The position numbers and the translations under genes are program-made. The notes beneath the pieces are model-generated. The model did no database searches. It worked only from the letters and a program-made list of their open reading frames with translations, and had not been told where the DNA came from. From Phenylobacterium sp. Root1290 (lineage in GTDB: Bacteria > Pseudomonadota > Alphaproteobacteria > Caulobacterales > Caulobacteraceae), in NCBI RefSeq assembly GCF_001425305.1, contig NZ_LMEE01000001.1, forward strand, positions 756,646 to 820,645: 64,000 bases of DNA. Reading direction: 5' to 3'. Shown here in pieces: positions 19,095 through 28,330 of the stretch (within the stretch, counting starts at the first letter, position 1; every line of letters begins with the position of its first letter).

Positions 19095-20030
19095 TCAGGC
19101 CTTCACCACCGGTTCGGCGTCGGTCTTCGCGGCGTTGCCGCCTTCGTTCTCGACCCAGGCCTCGGCGCACATCTTGGTCAGGTCGCGGATGCGGCCGATG
19201 TAGCTCTGGCGCTCGGCCACGGCGATGGCGCCGCGGGCGTCCATCAGATTGAACAGGTGGCTGGCCTTGAGGACGTGGTCGTAGGCGGGCAGCACCGTGC
19301 GCTGGCCCTGCGGACCGCGGCCTTCGAGGATGCGCGGCACCTGGCGCTCCATGTCCTCGAACTGACGCTTCAGGGTGTCGACGTCATAGAGGTGGAAGTT
19401 GGCTTCCGACTGCTGGCGCTCGTTCTCGAGGAACACGTCGCCATAGGTCATCGGCAGCGGGCCGTCGGGATCGTTGAACGCCAGATCGGTGAAATGGTCC
19501 ACGTTCTGGAGATACATGGCCAGGCGCTCGAGCCCGTAGGTCAGCTCGCCGGCGACCGGCCAGACGTCCAGGCCGCCGACCTGCTGGAAGTAGGTGAACT
19601 GGGTGACTTCCATGCCGTCGCACCAGACTTCCCAGCCCAGGCCCCAGGCGCCGACAGTCGGGTTTTCCCAGTCGTCTTCCACGAACCGGATGTCATGCAG
19701 GCGGGTGTCGAGGCCGATCGCCTCCAGGCTGCCCAGGTAGAGCTCCTGCAGGTTGTCGGGGTTCGGCTTCAGGATGACCTGATACTGATAGTAGTGCTGC
19801 AGCCGGTTCGGGTTCTCGCCATAGCGGCCGTCGGCCGGGCGGCGCGAAGGCTGCACGTAGGCCGCACGCCAGGGCTTGGGACCCAATGCGCGAAGCACCG
19901 TGGCCGGATGAAGCGTGCCCGCCCCCACTTCGACGTCGTGAGGCTGCAGAATCACGCAGCCCTGACGGCTCCAATAGTCATGCAATTTCAGGATAAGGCC
20001 CTGAAACGAAAGCGGCTTGTTGGCTGACAT
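19095..20030 (-). CDS. glyQ: glycine--tRNA ligase alpha subunit
   Basis: The 311-residue catalytic subunit of the heterotetrameric glycyl-tRNA synthetase (class II). The sequence is strongly conserved: [75 protein letters not shown] and [13 protein letters not shown]. First gene of glyQ-glyS-ppdK. No clear Shine-Dalgarno precedes ATG 20030. A terminator of the upstream gene sits 20 bp away at 20052-20084. Confidence 0.97.
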   Translation of the reverse strand: MSANKPLSFQGLILKLHDYWSRQGCVILQPHDVEVGAGTLHPATVLRALGPKPWRAAYVQPSRRPADGRYGENPNRLQHYYQYQVILKPNPDNLQELYLGSLEAIGLDTRLHDIRFVEDDWENPTVGAWGLGWEVWCDGMEVTQFTYFQQVGGLDVWPVAGELTYGLERLAMYLQNVDHFTDLAFNDPDGPLPMTYGDVFLENERQQSEANFHLYDVDTLKRQFEDMERQVPRILEGRGPQGQRTVLPAYDHVLKASHLFNLMDARGAIAVAERQSYIGRIRDLTKMCAEAWVENEGGNAAKTDAEPVVKA

Positions 20031-20049
20031 TTAGCTGGTTTTCGCAGGC

Positions 20050-20084
20050 GCAAAAAAAGTCGGCGGACCATAGGGCCCGCCGAC
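20050..20084 (-). terminator. rho-independent terminator after the 133-aa secreted protein gene
   Basis: An 8-bp stem GTCGGCGG/CCGCCGAC (20059-20066 with 20077-20084) is followed, reading the minus strand, by seven T residues (the A-run at 20052-20058). It lies 28 bp past the stop of the gene at 20112 and isolates glyQ from it. Confidence 0.85.
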
Positions 20085-20111
20085 CTTCGCTTCAAGGCGG
20101 AAAGCCTTGTT

Positions 20112-20513
20112 CTAGTTGCCGCGCGGCGTGGTCGCCCGACCGGCCCGTGACAACGGCTTGAACTTAGCCCTGTTCTCGGGCGTGTCGGCCACCGGTCCAT
20201 TGGTGACGGCGTTGCTGGCGACCGTCGCCGAAGCCGGCACGCCTTCTGCGGACGCATCGGCGCTGGCCGGCGGCATGGCGGCCGTGTCGCTGGCCGGCGG
20301 CGGCATCGCCGCGGCGTCGCTCGACGGATTCACGGTCGTATCGGACGCATCAGCGCCGGGCGGGGTCATCGGCGTCCCGCTCTGATCATTCATCTGAGTG
20401 GCGGCCGCGTCAGCAGGCTTGGCCTTCTTCGCGCCTTCGCCAGCATACGCAGCGCCGGCCATGAGGGCGGTCGCCGCCGCAGCAGTCAGTAGGGTTCTCA
20501 TCATCATCGTCAT
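20112..20513 (-). CDS. small secreted Pro/Ala-rich hypothetical protein
   Basis: A 133-residue protein with a signal peptide (MRTLLTAAAATALMAGAAYAG, split over residues 5-25) and a mature part that is low-complexity, rich in Ala, Pro, Ser, Asp and Met, with repeated DAAAMPP/DTAAMPP segments. It ends in a basic tail. No domain is recognised, and a disordered periplasmic protein is likely. Start ATG 20513 follows GGAGGCG, and three further Met codons follow within five residues. A strong terminator follows. Confidence 0.65.
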   Translation of the reverse strand: MTMMMRTLLTAAAATALMAGAAYAGEGAKKAKPADAAATQMNDQSGTPMTPPGADASDTTVNPSSDAAAMPPPASDTAAMPPASADASAEGVPASATVASNAVTNGPVADTPENRAKFKPLSRAGRATTPRGN

Positions 20514-21192
<679 letters not shown>

Positions 21193-21229
21193 CGCGCGCC
21201 GAACTCATCGGGACAAGGGGATAACGACA

Positions 21230-22783
21230 ATGAACAAGACGAGATTCCATAAACTGACGGGCCTAGCGCTCGCCGTCGCACTAGCGGGCGGCGCGCTCGC
21301 CCCGGCGGCGATGGCGCAAGAAGCCGCGCCGGCGCCGGTCGCCGCTGAAGCGCCCGTCGCCGCCGCGCCGGAAGCGGCCGCTGCGGTCGCGGCGCCGGCG
21401 GAGGCTGCTCCCGCCGAAGCCGCTCCGGCCGCCGAAGCCGCCGCCCCGACCGTCGACAAGGGCGATACCACCTGGATGCTGGTTTCGACCGTCCTGGTGC
21501 TGCTGATGATCATTCCAGGCCTCGCCCTGTTCTACGGCGGCCTGGTCCGTCAGAAGAACATGCTCTCGATGCTGATGCAGGTCTCGACCGTGACCGTCAT
21601 CGGCATGATCGCCTGGCTGTTCTACGGCTACAGCCTGGCCTTCACCGACGGCGGGGCGCTCGACAGCTTCGTCGGCGGCGCCGGTCGCCTGTTCCTGAAG
21701 GACGTGACGCCAGCCAGCGTCGTGGCCACCTTCTCGACCGGCATAGCGATTCCGGAACTCGTGTTCATCTGCTTCCAGATGACCTTCGCCTGCATCACGG
21801 CCTCGCTGGTCCTGGGCGGCGTCGCCGAGCGGATGAAGTTCGCCGCCGTGGTGGCCTTCGCGATCCTCTGGCCGCTGCTGTCCTACTATCCGATGGCGCA
21901 CATGGTGTGGTGGTGGGCTGGTCCGGACGCGGTTGCGGCCGCGCCGGGCGATCCGATCCAATCGGGCCTGCTGTGGGGCTTCGGCGCCCTCGACTTCGCG
22001 GGCGGCACCGTGGTGCACATCAACGCTGGTATCGCGGCTCTGGTCGGCGCGCTGATCGTCGGTCCGCGCAAGGGCTATGGCCAAGAAGCGATGCCCCCGC
22101 ACTCGCTGACCCTGACCCTCACGGGCGCTGGTCTGCTGTGGGTGGGCTGGTTCGGCTTCAACGCCGGCTCTAACCTGGAAGCCAACGGCTACGCCGCCCT
22201 GGCCATGATCAACACCCTGGTCGCCACCGCTGCGGCGGGCATCTCCTGGGTCGCGGTCGAATGGCTGACCCGCGGCAAGGCCAGCATGCTGGGCCTCGCC
22301 TCCGGCCTGGTCGCCGGCCTGGTCGCCGTCACCCCGGCCGCCGGCTTCGCCGGCCCGGTGGGCGCGGTGGTCCTGGGCCTGATCGTCTCGCCGATCTGCG
22401 TGTTCTTCTGCTCGACCATCAAGAACGCGCTGAAGTACGACGACAGCCTGGACGCCTTCGGCATCCACGCCGTGGGCGGCATCGTCGGCGCCATCGCGAC
22501 CGGCCTGCTGGTCAACCCGGCCTGGGGCGGCGCGGGCGTGGTCGACTACACGACCTGCGCCCTCGACGGCGATATCTCGACCTGCGACACCGCCGCCTAC
22601 GTCATGGGCACGCAAGTGCTGGCCCAGATCAAGGCGGTCCTGGTGGCCATCGCCTGGTCGGGCGTCATGTCCTCGATCGTCTTCTTCGTGATCAAGTACA
22701 CCATCGGCCTGCGGCCGTCGGTCGAGACCGAAGAAGAAGGCCTGGACATCACCGAACACGGGGAGCGCGCGTACCACTCGTAA
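21230..22783 (+). CDS. amtB: ammonium transporter
   Basis: A 517-residue ammonium channel of the inner membrane. After a signal peptide (1-29, AMA-Q) it has an unusual linker of about 50 residues of Ala/Pro/Glu repeats (EAAPAPVAAEAP...), then eleven transmembrane helices. The twin pore histidines are seen in GGTVVHINAG and DAFGIHAVGG, and the Phe gate regions are conserved. ATG 21230 is chosen for the signal peptide and the preceding AAGGGG. Paired with glnK, it is expected to be induced by nitrogen limitation. Confidence 0.96.
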   Translation: MNKTRFHKLTGLALAVALAGGALAPAAMAQEAAPAPVAAEAPVAAAPEAAAAVAAPAEAAPAEAAPAAEAAAPTVDKGDTTWMLVSTVLVLLMIIPGLALFYGGLVRQKNMLSMLMQVSTVTVIGMIAWLFYGYSLAFTDGGALDSFVGGAGRLFLKDVTPASVVATFSTGIAIPELVFICFQMTFACITASLVLGGVAERMKFAAVVAFAILWPLLSYYPMAHMVWWWAGPDAVAAAPGDPIQSGLLWGFGALDFAGGTVVHINAGIAALVGALIVGPRKGYGQEAMPPHSLTLTLTGAGLLWVGWFGFNAGSNLEANGYAALAMINTLVATAAAGISWVAVEWLTRGKASMLGLASGLVAGLVAVTPAAGFAGPVGAVVLGLIVSPICVFFCSTIKNALKYDDSLDAFGIHAVGGIVGAIATGLLVNPAWGGAGVVDYTTCALDGDISTCDTAAYVMGTQVLAQIKAVLVAIAWSGVMSSIVFFVIKYTIGLRPSVETEEEGLDITEHGERAYHS

Positions 22784-22790
22784 GCGCGCG

Positions 22791-22872
22791 GGGGCGGAGG
22801 CCCAAAGGACCTCCGCCCCGGTCGCACCTGGACGAAATACGGAACGGGGTCCTTCGGGGCCCCGTTTCTATT
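22791..22872 (+). terminator. double-hairpin terminator after amtB
   Basis: Hairpin one is GGGGCGGAGG/CCTCCGCCCC (22791-22819). Hairpin two is AACGGGGTCC/GGGCCCCGTT (22843-22866), closed by a C(TTCG)G tetraloop and followed by TTTCTATTT. The second has the classical rho-independent form and lies just before the convergent ispE stop. Confidence 0.88.
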
Positions 22873-22878
22873 TATGGA

Positions 22879-23766
22879 TCAGGATTCCGGCCAAGGGCCG
22901 CCCAGGCGGCAGCGGACCGTCCACCAGCCGGGCCGCATCGCGACCACGCGCTCGGCCAGGGCGTCGGCCTCGATGTCGCTGGAACAGATGGCGAAGCAGG
23001 TGGCGCCGGATCCGGACATCCGGGCGATCAGCGTCTCGCGCTCGTCGGCCAAGGTCGCCAGGACGTCGCCGATCTCAGGCGCGAGACCGACGGCCGGCGC
23101 CTCCAGGTCGTTGCGCATCATGCCGAGCCAGGCGGCCAGTTCCTCGACGCTTTCGAAGGCCGGCGGCAGAGGCGGCGGCTCGACGTCGCCAAAACGGCCG
23201 ATGGCGTCGAAGGCCTTGTAGACCGCCGGGGTGGCGACCTCGACCCGCGGATTGACCAGCACGGCCTCGATCGTCGGCAGAACCGGCGCAGGCGTCAGCA
23301 GCTCTCCCCTGCCCTGCGCCAGCACCGGCCGGCCCCAGAGGCAGGCCGCGCCGTCAGCGCCAAGCGAGGCGGCGATCGCCTCAAGCTCCACGTCGTCGAC
23401 CTGAACGCCGAGCGCCGTCCGCAGCACCCGCAGCGCCGCGCCGGCGTCGCTGGAGCCGCCGCCGAGGCCAGCGGCCACAGGCAAGAGTTTTTCCAACGAC
23501 AGACCGATCAGGGGCTGGGGTCCGCGCGCCCGCGCGATCAACGCCCTGGCCGCGCGCAGGACGAGATTGTCGCCCTCGCCCGCCAGCATTCCAGCGAACG
23601 GTCCATGCACGCGGACCGACAAGGCGTCAGCCTCATGCAGCACGACCCGGTCGCCGACATCGGCGAAGGCCATCAGGCTGCACAGGGGATGGAAGCCGTC
23701 GGCGCCCGGAGCGCCGACGTGCAGGAACAGGTTGATCTTCGCCGGCGCGAAGGCGACGGGGCTCAT
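22879..23766 (-). CDS. ispE: 4-diphosphocytidyl-2-C-methyl-D-erythritol kinase
   Basis: A 295-residue GHMP kinase that phosphorylates CDP-ME in the MEP pathway for isoprenoid precursors. The substrate motif PAKINLFLHV is at the N-terminus, the ATP loop PVAAGLGGGSSDAGAAL is near residue 95, and the C-terminal GHMP motif is MSGSGATCFAI. ATG 23766 is chosen because the family starts just before APAKINL. It lies 5 bases after the stop of the TPR lipoprotein gene, so the two are likely co-transcribed. Confidence 0.96.
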   Translation of the reverse strand: MSPVAFAPAKINLFLHVGAPGADGFHPLCSLMAFADVGDRVVLHEADALSVRVHGPFAGMLAGEGDNLVLRAARALIARARGPQPLIGLSLEKLLPVAAGLGGGSSDAGAALRVLRTALGVQVDDVELEAIAASLGADGAACLWGRPVLAQGRGELLTPAPVLPTIEAVLVNPRVEVATPAVYKAFDAIGRFGDVEPPPLPPAFESVEELAAWLGMMRNDLEAPAVGLAPEIGDVLATLADERETLIARMSGSGATCFAICSSDIEADALAERVVAMRPGWWTVRCRLGGPWPES

Positions 23767-23771
23767 GGACG

Positions 23772-25475
23772 CTATTGCCCGGCGACGCGCGGCGCGGCGG
23801 CCGGCCCTTTCGGGCCCTGTCCGGAGGCGAGCTTGGCGTCGACGTCGGCCTTGATCTTGGCGTCCGGATCCAGCGTCAGCACCCGCCGCCACTGGAACTC
23901 CGCCTCGATCCGGCGTCCGACGCGCCAATAGGCGTCGCCCAGGTGGTTGTTGATCTCCGGGTCGCCGGCCTCGAGCTCGACGGCCTGTTCCAGCAGATCG
24001 ACGGCCTTCTTGTAGTCGCCGAGCCGGTAGTGGGCCCAGCCGAGGGAATCGATCATCGCGCCCGATTGCGGGTTGGCGGCGACCGCGCGCTCGACCATCC
24101 CCAGGGCCTCGGCCAGGCGCTCGCCCCGGTCGATCCAGGTGTAGCCGAGGTAGTTGAGAAGCTCGGGCTCGTCGGGGCGCAGTTCCAGGGCCGCCTTCAG
24201 GTCGCGCTCGCCCTCGGGCCAGTTGCCCGCGCGCTCGTAGGCGATGCCGCGCATGTAGAGCAGCCGCCAGTCAGGCGAGGCGCTCTCGTCGATCAGGCCG
24301 GTGAGTTCCTTGGCGGATTCCCCGTAGCGCTCGTTCACCCGCAGCAGGTCGGCATAGGTCAGCTTGGCCTCGGCGTCGCCGCGGACCGCGGCCTCCTGGG
24401 CCATCTTCAGCGCCACGTCAGGCTGCTTGGCGTTCTGGTAGCTCCAGGCCAGCTTGCTGTGGGCGGCCGCGTACTCGCTGGAGCCCGGCTTGGGCTTCGA
24501 ATAGGCGGCGCGGGCGCCCTCGACGTCGCCGGCGGCTTCCATGATGTCGCCGACCAGAAGCCAGGCGGTGTCGCGGCCGGGATCAAGCCGCAGGGCCAGC
24601 CGCAGATAGGCGAGGCCGAGCTGCTCCTGCTTGGCGGCCAACATGCCGGCGGCCGGCGCGACCAGCACCTGGGCCGCGCCCTGGCGCAGGGTCGGGGCGG
24701 CCGGGGCGCCCTTGCCGCTCGCGGCGCGGGCCCGGGAGGCGATCAGGCCCTGGTTGTTCGGCTGGCTGGTCAGGGCGCGGTCGTAGAGCGCGATGGCGTC
24801 AGGCCGGCGCCCGCGGCGCTCCAGGAACGCGCCGTAGGCCTGGACCGCGATGTCGCCGGGGGCGTCGCTGCCGGTCAGGGCCTTGTAGTTGGTCTCGGCC
24901 TCGTCGTAGCGCCGGCCGCGCTCGTAGAGATAGGCCTGACCCAGTTGGCCGAAGTAGTCGACCACGCGATCGCCGCGCATTTCGGGCCGGACGAGAGCTC
25001 CCTCCTGGTCGCCGGCCATGGCGGCGGCCCAGGGCGAGAGCAGCGCGGCCGCGCCGCGATGCGGAAAGCCGATGACGTCGCCGGACAACGCGGCCTGGGC
25101 CGACTTGCCGTCGCCCTGCGCCATGAACTCGACGCCCTTGACCAGCTGGCCCAGGCGCTTGGTGGCTTCGGAAGATTCAACGCCATCGGGCGCGAGCGCC
25201 GCGGCCTTGGTGATGTCGCCGGCCAGCACCGCAGCGGTGAAGGCGCGGTCGCGAAGCATGTCGCTGGCGCCGCCCTCAAGCTCGGCGCGGGCGAAGTAGG
25301 CGGCCGCCTCGGCGCCGGCTCCGTCGTTGAGCGCGCCCTGCCCGGCCAGGAAGGCGCCATAGGCCGAGCCGCCCATGCCGTCGGACATCGGGGGGCTCCA
25401 GGCGACGTCCTGCGGCGCGGTGGCGCAAGCCGTGACAAGGAGAAGCGGGGCGATGGCGGCAAGCAGACGGCGCAT
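23772..25475 (-). CDS. TPR-repeat lipoprotein
   Basis: A 567-residue protein with a lipoprotein signal (APLLLVTAC, acceptor Cys17) followed by tetratricopeptide repeats throughout. The clearest are at the C-terminus, e.g. LLNYLGYTWIDRGERLAEAL, SLGWAHYRLGDYKKAVDLLE and INNHLGDAYWRVGRRIEAE. TPR solenoids mediate protein-protein contacts, and here it would sit at the periplasmic or outer membrane face. Related genes precede ispE in other Alphaproteobacteria. It has a C-terminal Gly/Pro/Ala tail. The start is set by the lipobox, since the preceding bases give only a weak Shine-Dalgarno. Confidence 0.88.
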   Translation of the reverse strand: MRRLLAAIAPLLLVTACATAPQDVAWSPPMSDGMGGSAYGAFLAGQGALNDGAGAEAAAYFARAELEGGASDMLRDRAFTAAVLAGDITKAAALAPDGVESSEATKRLGQLVKGVEFMAQGDGKSAQAALSGDVIGFPHRGAAALLSPWAAAMAGDQEGALVRPEMRGDRVVDYFGQLGQAYLYERGRRYDEAETNYKALTGSDAPGDIAVQAYGAFLERRGRRPDAIALYDRALTSQPNNQGLIASRARAASGKGAPAAPTLRQGAAQVLVAPAAGMLAAKQEQLGLAYLRLALRLDPGRDTAWLLVGDIMEAAGDVEGARAAYSKPKPGSSEYAAAHSKLAWSYQNAKQPDVALKMAQEAAVRGDAEAKLTYADLLRVNERYGESAKELTGLIDESASPDWRLLYMRGIAYERAGNWPEGERDLKAALELRPDEPELLNYLGYTWIDRGERLAEALGMVERAVAANPQSGAMIDSLGWAHYRLGDYKKAVDLLEQAVELEAGDPEINNHLGDAYWRVGRRIEAEFQWRRVLTLDPDAKIKADVDAKLASGQGPKGPAAAPRVAGQ

Positions 25476-25566
25476 GGCTGCGAAACTCGGCGCTTTCGGG
25501 GGCGAGTTCAAGGCGTGGTCGACGAACTGGGGTGAATTCGGGAGCAAGGCCTGCTCAGAACGAAAG

Positions 25567-25588
25567 AAGGGGGCCGCGAGGCCCCCTT
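25567..25588 (-). terminator. probable terminator after the ETF-QO gene
   Basis: A perfect 9-bp stem AAGGGGGCC/GGCCCCCTT with a GCGA (GNRA) tetraloop lies 25 bp past the stop at 25613. On the minus strand it is followed by CTTTCG, only moderately T-rich. Confidence 0.6.
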
Positions 25589-25612
25589 CCAGTCCGATCC
25601 GAGCCCGTGGCC

Positions 25613-27301
25613 CTACATGTTCGGGTAGTTCGGGCCGTCGCCGCCCTGGGGCGTCGTCCAGTTGATGTTTTGCGACGGATCCTTGATGTCGCAAGTCTTG
25701 CAGTGGACGCAGTTCTGGAAGTTGATCTGGAACTTCGGGTTGTTGCCCGCCTCGTCGTAGAGCACCTCGTAGACGCCGGCCGGGCAGAACAGACGCGCCG
25801 GTTCGCCGAAGCGCGGCAGGTTCACGTTCACCGGGATGCTCGGATCCTTGAGCTTCAGGTGGGCCGGCTGGTTCTCGTCGTGATTGGTCGAGGACAGGAA
25901 CACCGACGACAGCTTGTCGAAGCTGAAGACGTTGTCCGGCTTCGGATAGACGATCGGCTTATGGTCCTTGGCCAGGCCTGTGGACTCCGCGTCCGACTTG
26001 CCGTGCTTGACGGTGCCCCACGGCGACCAGCCGCCGAAGATGTTGGCGATCATGGCGTCCAGCGCCCCGAGCCCGATGCCCGGGATGGTGCCGAACTTCG
26101 ACCACAGCGGCTTGAAGTTACGGACGGCCCACAGTTCCTTGTGGACCCAGGACTTCTTGTAGGCGTCCTCATAGCCGGAGAGCTCGTCGCTGGAGCGACC
26201 GCCCTGGATCGCCTCGAAGGCGGCCTCGGCGGCCATCATGCCGCTCTTGACCGCGTTGTGGCTGCCCTTGATGCGCGGAACGTTGACCATGCCGGCCGAA
26301 CAGCCGAGCAGCACGCCGCCCGGGAAGTAGAGCTGCGGCAGCGACTGCGAGCCGCCCTCGGTGATCGCACGGGCGCCGTAGGAGACGCGCTTGCCGCCTT
26401 CGAGGTAGCCGCGAATGGCCGGGTGGGTCTTGAAGCGCTGGAACTCGTCGAAGGGCGAGATCCAGGGGTTCTTGTAGTTGAGGTGCACCACGAAGCCGAT
26501 GGCCACGTAGTTGTCCCCAAAGTGGTACATGAACGAGCCGCCGCCGGTGGCGTTGTCGAGCGGCCAGCCGAAGGTGTGCTGGGTGAGGCCCGGCTCGAAG
26601 TTCTCGTCCGGCACCTGCCAGAGTTCCTTGATGCCGATGCCGAACTTCTGGGCGTCGCGACCGTTCGTCAGGCCGAAGCGCGCCTGCAGCTGCTTGGCCA
26701 GCGAGCCGCGAACGCCCTCACCGATGAAGGTGTACTTGGCGTGCAGTTCGATGCCCGGCTGATAGTCGGGGCCCGGATTGCCATCCTTGTCGATGCCGAA
26801 CACCCCGGCGACGACGCCCTTCACCGAGCCGTCCTCGTTGTAGACGACTTCCGAGGCGGCCATGCCCGGGTAGATCTCGACGCCGAGCGCCTCGGCGTGG
26901 GTGGCCAGCGCGCGGCAGACGTTGCCGAGCGAGGCGATGTAGTTGCCGTGGTTCAGCATCCACTTCGGGAAGGGCAGCCAGGAGACGTCCAGGTCGCCGT
27001 TTGGGCCGAGGATCACGAACTTGTCGCGGGTGACCTTGGTCTCCAGCGGGATGCCGAGTTCCTTCCAGTTGGGCAGCAGCTCGTTGATGCCCTTGGGATC
27101 GATCACCGCGCCCGAGAGGATATGGGCGCCGACTTCCGAGCCCTTTTCCAGAACCGCGACCGAAACCTCGGTCCCGGCGGCTTCGGCGAGCTGCTTCAGG
27201 CGGATGGCCGCCGACAGTCCCGAAGGCCCGGCGCCGACGATCACGACGTCGTATTCCATCGCTTCGCGTTCAATCGTCTCAGTGGCGATGGTGTCGCTCA
27301 T
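25613..27301 (-). CDS. etfD: electron transfer flavoprotein-ubiquinone oxidoreductase
   Basis: A 562-residue inner-membrane-associated flavoprotein that passes electrons from ETF to ubiquinone during fatty acid and amino acid oxidation. The N-terminal FAD-binding motif is VVIVGAGPSGLSAAIRLKQ. The C-terminal [4Fe-4S] domain shows LFCPAGVYE and NCVHCKTCDIKDPSQNI. Length is right for the family. ATG 27301 precedes a 19-residue leader before the dinucleotide fold. No etfAB genes are in the window. Confidence 0.96.
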   Translation of the reverse strand: MSDTIATETIEREAMEYDVVIVGAGPSGLSAAIRLKQLAEAAGTEVSVAVLEKGSEVGAHILSGAVIDPKGINELLPNWKELGIPLETKVTRDKFVILGPNGDLDVSWLPFPKWMLNHGNYIASLGNVCRALATHAEALGVEIYPGMAASEVVYNEDGSVKGVVAGVFGIDKDGNPGPDYQPGIELHAKYTFIGEGVRGSLAKQLQARFGLTNGRDAQKFGIGIKELWQVPDENFEPGLTQHTFGWPLDNATGGGSFMYHFGDNYVAIGFVVHLNYKNPWISPFDEFQRFKTHPAIRGYLEGGKRVSYGARAITEGGSQSLPQLYFPGGVLLGCSAGMVNVPRIKGSHNAVKSGMMAAEAAFEAIQGGRSSDELSGYEDAYKKSWVHKELWAVRNFKPLWSKFGTIPGIGLGALDAMIANIFGGWSPWGTVKHGKSDAESTGLAKDHKPIVYPKPDNVFSFDKLSSVFLSSTNHDENQPAHLKLKDPSIPVNVNLPRFGEPARLFCPAGVYEVLYDEAGNNPKFQINFQNCVHCKTCDIKDPSQNINWTTPQGGDGPNYPNM

Positions 27302-27428
27302 GATCCCCGTAACTCCCAAAAGGCCGCGCCGGGGTTCCCCTCCCCCTTGTTTCACGCGGCGTTGATCCGTCGGGCGACTTATCCGAAGCTTGTACAAGGG
27401 CGGTCAAGCGCGAACTCGGCTATAGACG

Positions 27429-27440
27429 CTCTTTAAAGAG
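27429..27440. promoter_or_regulatory. 12-bp palindrome over the UDG Shine-Dalgarno
   Basis: CTCTTTAAAGAG is self-complementary and includes the only purine-rich Shine-Dalgarno candidate (AAAGAG) of the glycosylase gene starting at 27445. It could be a protein site or a weak local RNA fold. Confidence 0.3.
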
Positions 27441-27444
27441 ACCC

Positions 27445-28263
27445 ATGAGCCCAGCTGTTCCCTTCGACCGCGTCGCCGAAAGCCTCCTCGCCTTCTGGGC
27501 TGAGGCCGGCGTGGACGCGATGCTGCACGATACGCCCATCGATCGCATCGAGGCGGGCAAGTTCGTGCCCCCCAAGCCGCCCGAGAAGAAGCCTCTTGTC
27601 GCGCCGCCGCCGCAAGCGCGGCCGGGCGCCGGCCCGGACGTGGCCTCCGCCGTCGCCGAGGCGCGGCGTCTGGCCGCGGAGGCGCAGGACCTGGAGACGC
27701 TGAAGGCCGCGATCGCGGCGTTCGACGGCTGCTCTCTGAAATTTGAAGGCGCCAAGCAGGCGGTCTTCGCGCGCGGAGCGGCCGACGCGCCGCTGATGGT
27801 GATCGGCGAAGGCCCCGGCGCCGACGAGGACGCCCGCGGCGAGCCCTTCGTCGGCCGCGCCGGCCAACTGCTGGACAAGATGCTGGCCGGGGCCGGGCTG
27901 AGCGGCCGCGTCCTCATCACCAACACAGTATTCTGGCGGCCGCCGGGGAATCGCGCGGCGTCCGCGCAGGAACAGGCGGTCTGCCAACCGTTCCTGGAAC
28001 GGGCGATCGAGCTCGTCTCGCCCAAGATGCTGCTGCTGGTCGGGGCGCCCGCGGCCAAGGCCATGCTCAAGCGCGACGAGGGCATCCTTTCCCTGCGGGG
28101 ACGGTGGTTCGAGTGGCGTTCGGAAGCCGGGAACCTGGAACTTCCGGCCATGCCGACCCTCCACCCGGCCTTCCTGCTGCGGCAACCCGCCGCCAAGAAG
28201 AAAGCCTGGAGCGACCTTCTGACCCTGACCGAACGGCTTGATCGCCCGGACCGTGGAGCTTAA
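27445..28263 (+). CDS. uracil-DNA glycosylase, family 4-type
   Basis: A 272-residue enzyme that removes uracil from DNA to start base excision repair. A 90-residue N-terminal extension (Pro/Lys-rich linker) precedes the fold. Motifs are GEGPGADEDARGEPFVGRAG with catalytic Asp/Glu region, NTVFWRPPGNR, and HPAFLLRQP. Of the four Cys that hold the [4Fe-4S] cluster in classical family 4 enzymes, only C96 and C180 line up. Positions 99 and 164 are Lys and Trp, so a cluster is doubtful. The gene is divergent from ETF-QO. Confidence 0.87.
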   Translation: MSPAVPFDRVAESLLAFWAEAGVDAMLHDTPIDRIEAGKFVPPKPPEKKPLVAPPPQARPGAGPDVASAVAEARRLAAEAQDLETLKAAIAAFDGCSLKFEGAKQAVFARGAADAPLMVIGEGPGADEDARGEPFVGRAGQLLDKMLAGAGLSGRVLITNTVFWRPPGNRAASAQEQAVCQPFLERAIELVSPKMLLLVGAPAAKAMLKRDEGILSLRGRWFEWRSEAGNLELPAMPTLHPAFLLRQPAAKKKAWSDLLTLTERLDRPDRGA

Positions 28264-28272
28264 GACTTAAGC
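28258..28272. promoter_or_regulatory. 15-bp inverted repeat at the UDG stop, upstream of slt
   Basis: GCTTAAG-A-CTTAAGC is a perfect 7-bp dyad around one base. It spans the UDG stop codon and lies 58 bp before the lytic transglycosylase start. It could be a site for a dimeric regulator of the downstream gene. No T-tract follows, so a terminator is less likely. Confidence 0.35.
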
Positions 28273-28330
28273 GTCACGAGAACTGAGGGTCACGTCCAAC
28301 CGCGCGCAGAGGCGGCGACGTGAGGATCGC

